Source: Nanobdellota archaeon (GTDB taxonomy: Archaea > Nanobdellota > Nanobdellia > Pacearchaeales > GW2011-AR1). From it: a stretch of 6,158 bases of DNA. Under the pieces are notes generated by a model that made no database searches, was not told the DNA's origin, and saw only the letters and a program-made list of their open reading frames with translations. This document shows, piece after piece, positions 4,803 through 6,158 of the stretch. The stretch spans positions 1-6,158 of the forward strand of contig JAHJRS010000056.1 of NCBI GenBank assembly GCA_018830845.1, given 5' to 3'. The number at the start of each line of letters is the position of its first letter. The stretch's first letter is position 1. A program made the translations under genes and the position numbers.

Positions 4803-5342
4803 ATGGAAAGGATAAAAAAAGAGCACAGGAAAAAAATCCTGGACGTGATTAACCCCGAGACTCATGAGATTTCATGGAATGAAGAGGGCGTTCCGTATAA
4901 GTTTAAAGAGAAGAAAAAAATCAAAAGCGGAAAAACCTCACGTGCGAAGGGCGCACGCTTTGAACTAAGAGTCCGTCACGATTTAGAGGAAAAGGGAAGA
5001 ACGGTTGACAAGTGGAGCAACAATGTTGACCTTGAAGAGGGAAAGTTAATAATTGCAAAGCGAAAATACAATCCATTCTCAAAAGTGATGACCATTGGAA
5101 CCGGCTTTCCGGACTTTGTAACTTTCTCATACGTTCACGACGGGTTTTATAGTGTTATAGGGGTTGAAGTTAAGGTAAACGGAACCCTCTCAAAAGAGGA
5201 AAAGGAAAAGTGCCTCTGGTACATAAAAAACAAAATTTTCTCGGACATTTGGATTGCAAAAGAAAAAAGAAACGGCAGAAAGATTGAGGTGGAGTATGTC
5301 AACTTCAGAGAAAAATATATGAAAGAGACTAATAAAACTTAA
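4803..5342 (+). CDS. PD-(D/E)XK superfamily nuclease, VRR-NUC/Hjc-like
   Basis: 179 residues from ATG 4803; the frame is open upstream to a TTG at 4758, but the promoter position excludes that start. Residues 1-45 are strongly basic. The nuclease core follows: E54 in SRAKGARFELRVRHDLEEKG, D104 in GTGFPDFVTF, and E122-V-K124 in GVEVKVNG, which together form the metal site of restriction-type nucleases. VDKWSNNVDL (68-77) and CLWYIKN are further conserved-looking blocks. The KGxxFE start and the FPDF...EVK order resemble Holliday-junction resolvases and VRR-NUC proteins, so cleavage of branched or repair DNA is a fair guess. Compared with the endonuclease at 818-1264 it has no membrane helix. 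It has its own promoter, and its stop codon lies inside the TATA element of the following gene. Confidence 0.8.
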   Translation: MERIKKEHRKKILDVINPETHEISWNEEGVPYKFKEKKKIKSGKTSRAKGARFELRVRHDLEEKGRTVDKWSNNVDLEEGKLIIAKRKYNPFSKVMTIGTGFPDFVTFSYVHDGFYSVIGVEVKVNGTLSKEEKEKCLWYIKNKIFSDIWIAKEKRNGRKIEVEYVNFREKYMKETNKT

Positions 5343-5345
5343 AAG
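5338..5345 (+). promoter_or_regulatory. TATA box of the lamin-tail-domain gene
   Basis: CTTAAAAG begins 29 bases upstream of ATG 5367 and overlaps the stop codon of the nuclease gene (5340-5342). It is a weaker match to the archaeal consensus than the others, but the spacing is the same. Confidence 0.45.
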
Positions 5346-5366
5346 TCCCAAAATTATCTTTTCTTG

Positions 5367-6158
5367 ATGAAGAAAATCGTAATGGTTGTCTTTCTTGTTT
5401 TATTTTTAGTTAATTTTGTTTATGCAGTAAGGATAAACGAGATAATGTATAAACCTGATTTTCATCAAAGTTATAATGAGTGGATTGAACTGTATAATGA
5501 GGGGTCAGAAGAAATTGATTTGGTTGAGTTTAGTTTATGTGGAAAAAATTTGGTGGCTGGATATGTGGACAGGCAGGGAGAAATTCAAAATGATGGAGGG
5601 TTAATATTGGAAGCAGGGGGGTTTGCATTAATCACAGACGGGGGGAGTAGTGGAACGGAGGTTTACGAAAATTTTGATGTGGGCCCAGGAGCCCTTGCAA
5701 TCCATGTTGAGTCTGCAACTTTGTGTGGGGGTTTGACGGACACCGGAAAGACTTTGATATTGGAAAAAGGTGGTGAAACTTATGAAGAATTGACTTACTC
5801 TGATAATGTTGAAAAAGGATATAGTTTGGAATTTAAAGAAGGCGAATTTTTGAAAAGCCAGAGTATTCATGGAACTCCTGGAGAAGAGAATTCTAATTCA
5901 AAAGGAAACGACCCCAACCCTCCGGGAGAAAATGAAACTGAAAATAACCAAGAAGGTGATGAAGAAATCAAAAATGTTTACAGCATTCCAAAAACAAATG
6001 AAACGGTAAAAATTAAAGAAGCAAACAACTCTCCGATTGTGCTGACCCCCAAAGATATAAAAACCTCTGGCTCGGATGTTAGTTCAGGAAGCATATCCTA
6101 CTCAAAATATTCAATTATTGTATTTTGTGTTTTGCTTGTGCTCCTTTATATGTTAAAA
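5367..6158 (+). CDS. secreted lamin-tail-domain protein with C-terminal anchor, 3' end outside window
   Basis: 264 codons open to the window edge. Residues 1-20 are a signal peptide (basic KK, a hydrophobic run, probable cleavage after VYA20). Residues 21 to about 175 form a lamin-tail (LTD) beta-sandwich: it opens with RINEIMYKP, has the characteristic NEWIELYN block followed by an acidic IDLVEFSLCG, and closes with SQSIHGTPGEEN, the usual xxPGxxN ending. Cys58 and Cys120 could form a disulfide outside the cell. A hydrophilic acidic linker of about 70 residues follows, with three N-x-S/T sequons (NET twice, NNS once). From about 249 a hydrophobic segment runs to the edge and is probably the membrane anchor, so the protein is likely nearly complete. 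Extracellular LTDs are common in archaea and bacteria and often sit with nucleases or adhesion domains; none is seen here. The job of this protein is unknown. Confidence 0.88.
   Translation, partial: MKKIVMVVFLVLFLVNFVYAVRINEIMYKPDFHQSYNEWIELYNEGSEEIDLVEFSLCGKNLVAGYVDRQGEIQNDGGLILEAGGFALITDGGSSGTEVYENFDVGPGALAIHVESATLCGGLTDTGKTLILEKGGETYEELTYSDNVEKGYSLEFKEGEFLKSQSIHGTPGEENSNSKGNDPNPPGENETENNQEGDEEIKNVYSIPKTNETVKIKEANNSPIVLTPKDIKTSGSDVSSGSISYSKYSIIVFCVLLVLLYMLK

Noticed and set aside
4921..5130. Minus-strand open frame over the second nuclease
   Set aside because: Shadow of the nuclease reading frame.
5628..5870. Minus-strand open frame over the lamin-tail gene
   Set aside because: The plus-strand frame is open for 264 codons with signal peptide and LTD motifs.

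Overview
The window is AT-rich and looks like a small-genome archaeon, most likely of the DPANN type (Woesearchaeota/Pacearchaeota/Nanoarchaeota-like; this placement is inferred). The evidence is a single-domain archaeal histone, an archaeal-type membrane-anchored endonuclease of the Holliday-junction-resolvase-related family, a lamin-tail-domain surface protein, very short and tightly packed genes, and TATA-type promoters. In eight cases on the + strand or at the divergent promoter, an 8-base TATA element begins 28-30 bases upstream of the A of an ATG. This fits leaderless transcription, and it was used to choose several start codons.

Layout. Left (1-1264, minus strand): a membrane-anchored PD-(D/E)XK endonuclease (818-1264) followed by a Mod-type DNA methyltransferase (1-774, C-terminus outside the window). 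A single TATA element in the 50-base divergent gap can serve both this unit and the rightward GIY-YIG nuclease (1315-1560). Centre-left (1629-2681): a TspO/MBR membrane protein and an HD-domain hydrolase, separated by 3 bases. Centre (2704-3301): a Fic/Doc-type protein overlapping by 14 bases a small protein with a C-terminal ribbon-helix-helix, preceded by a perfect 20-base palindrome just upstream of the TATA box. This looks like a self-regulated toxin-antitoxin-like module with the toxin-like gene first. Next (3347-3702): a 62-residue histone with a very short third helix, and a 53-residue two-helix membrane protein 5 bases behind it. Right (3823-6158): a four-helix membrane protein, an unrecognised charged 149-residue protein, a second PD-(D/E)XK nuclease, and a secreted, membrane-anchored lamin-tail-domain protein that runs off the window.

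How the genes relate. The clearest functional units are the endonuclease/methyltransferase pair (possibly restriction-modification, though the restriction subunit is not visible), the Fic/RHH module with its putative operator, and the histone operon. Three different nuclease folds and one methyltransferase lie within about 5.3 kb, but apart from the Mod pair nothing shows that they act together. No RNA gene, CRISPR array, insertion sequence or attachment site was found. No gene-free stretch exceeds 120 bases.
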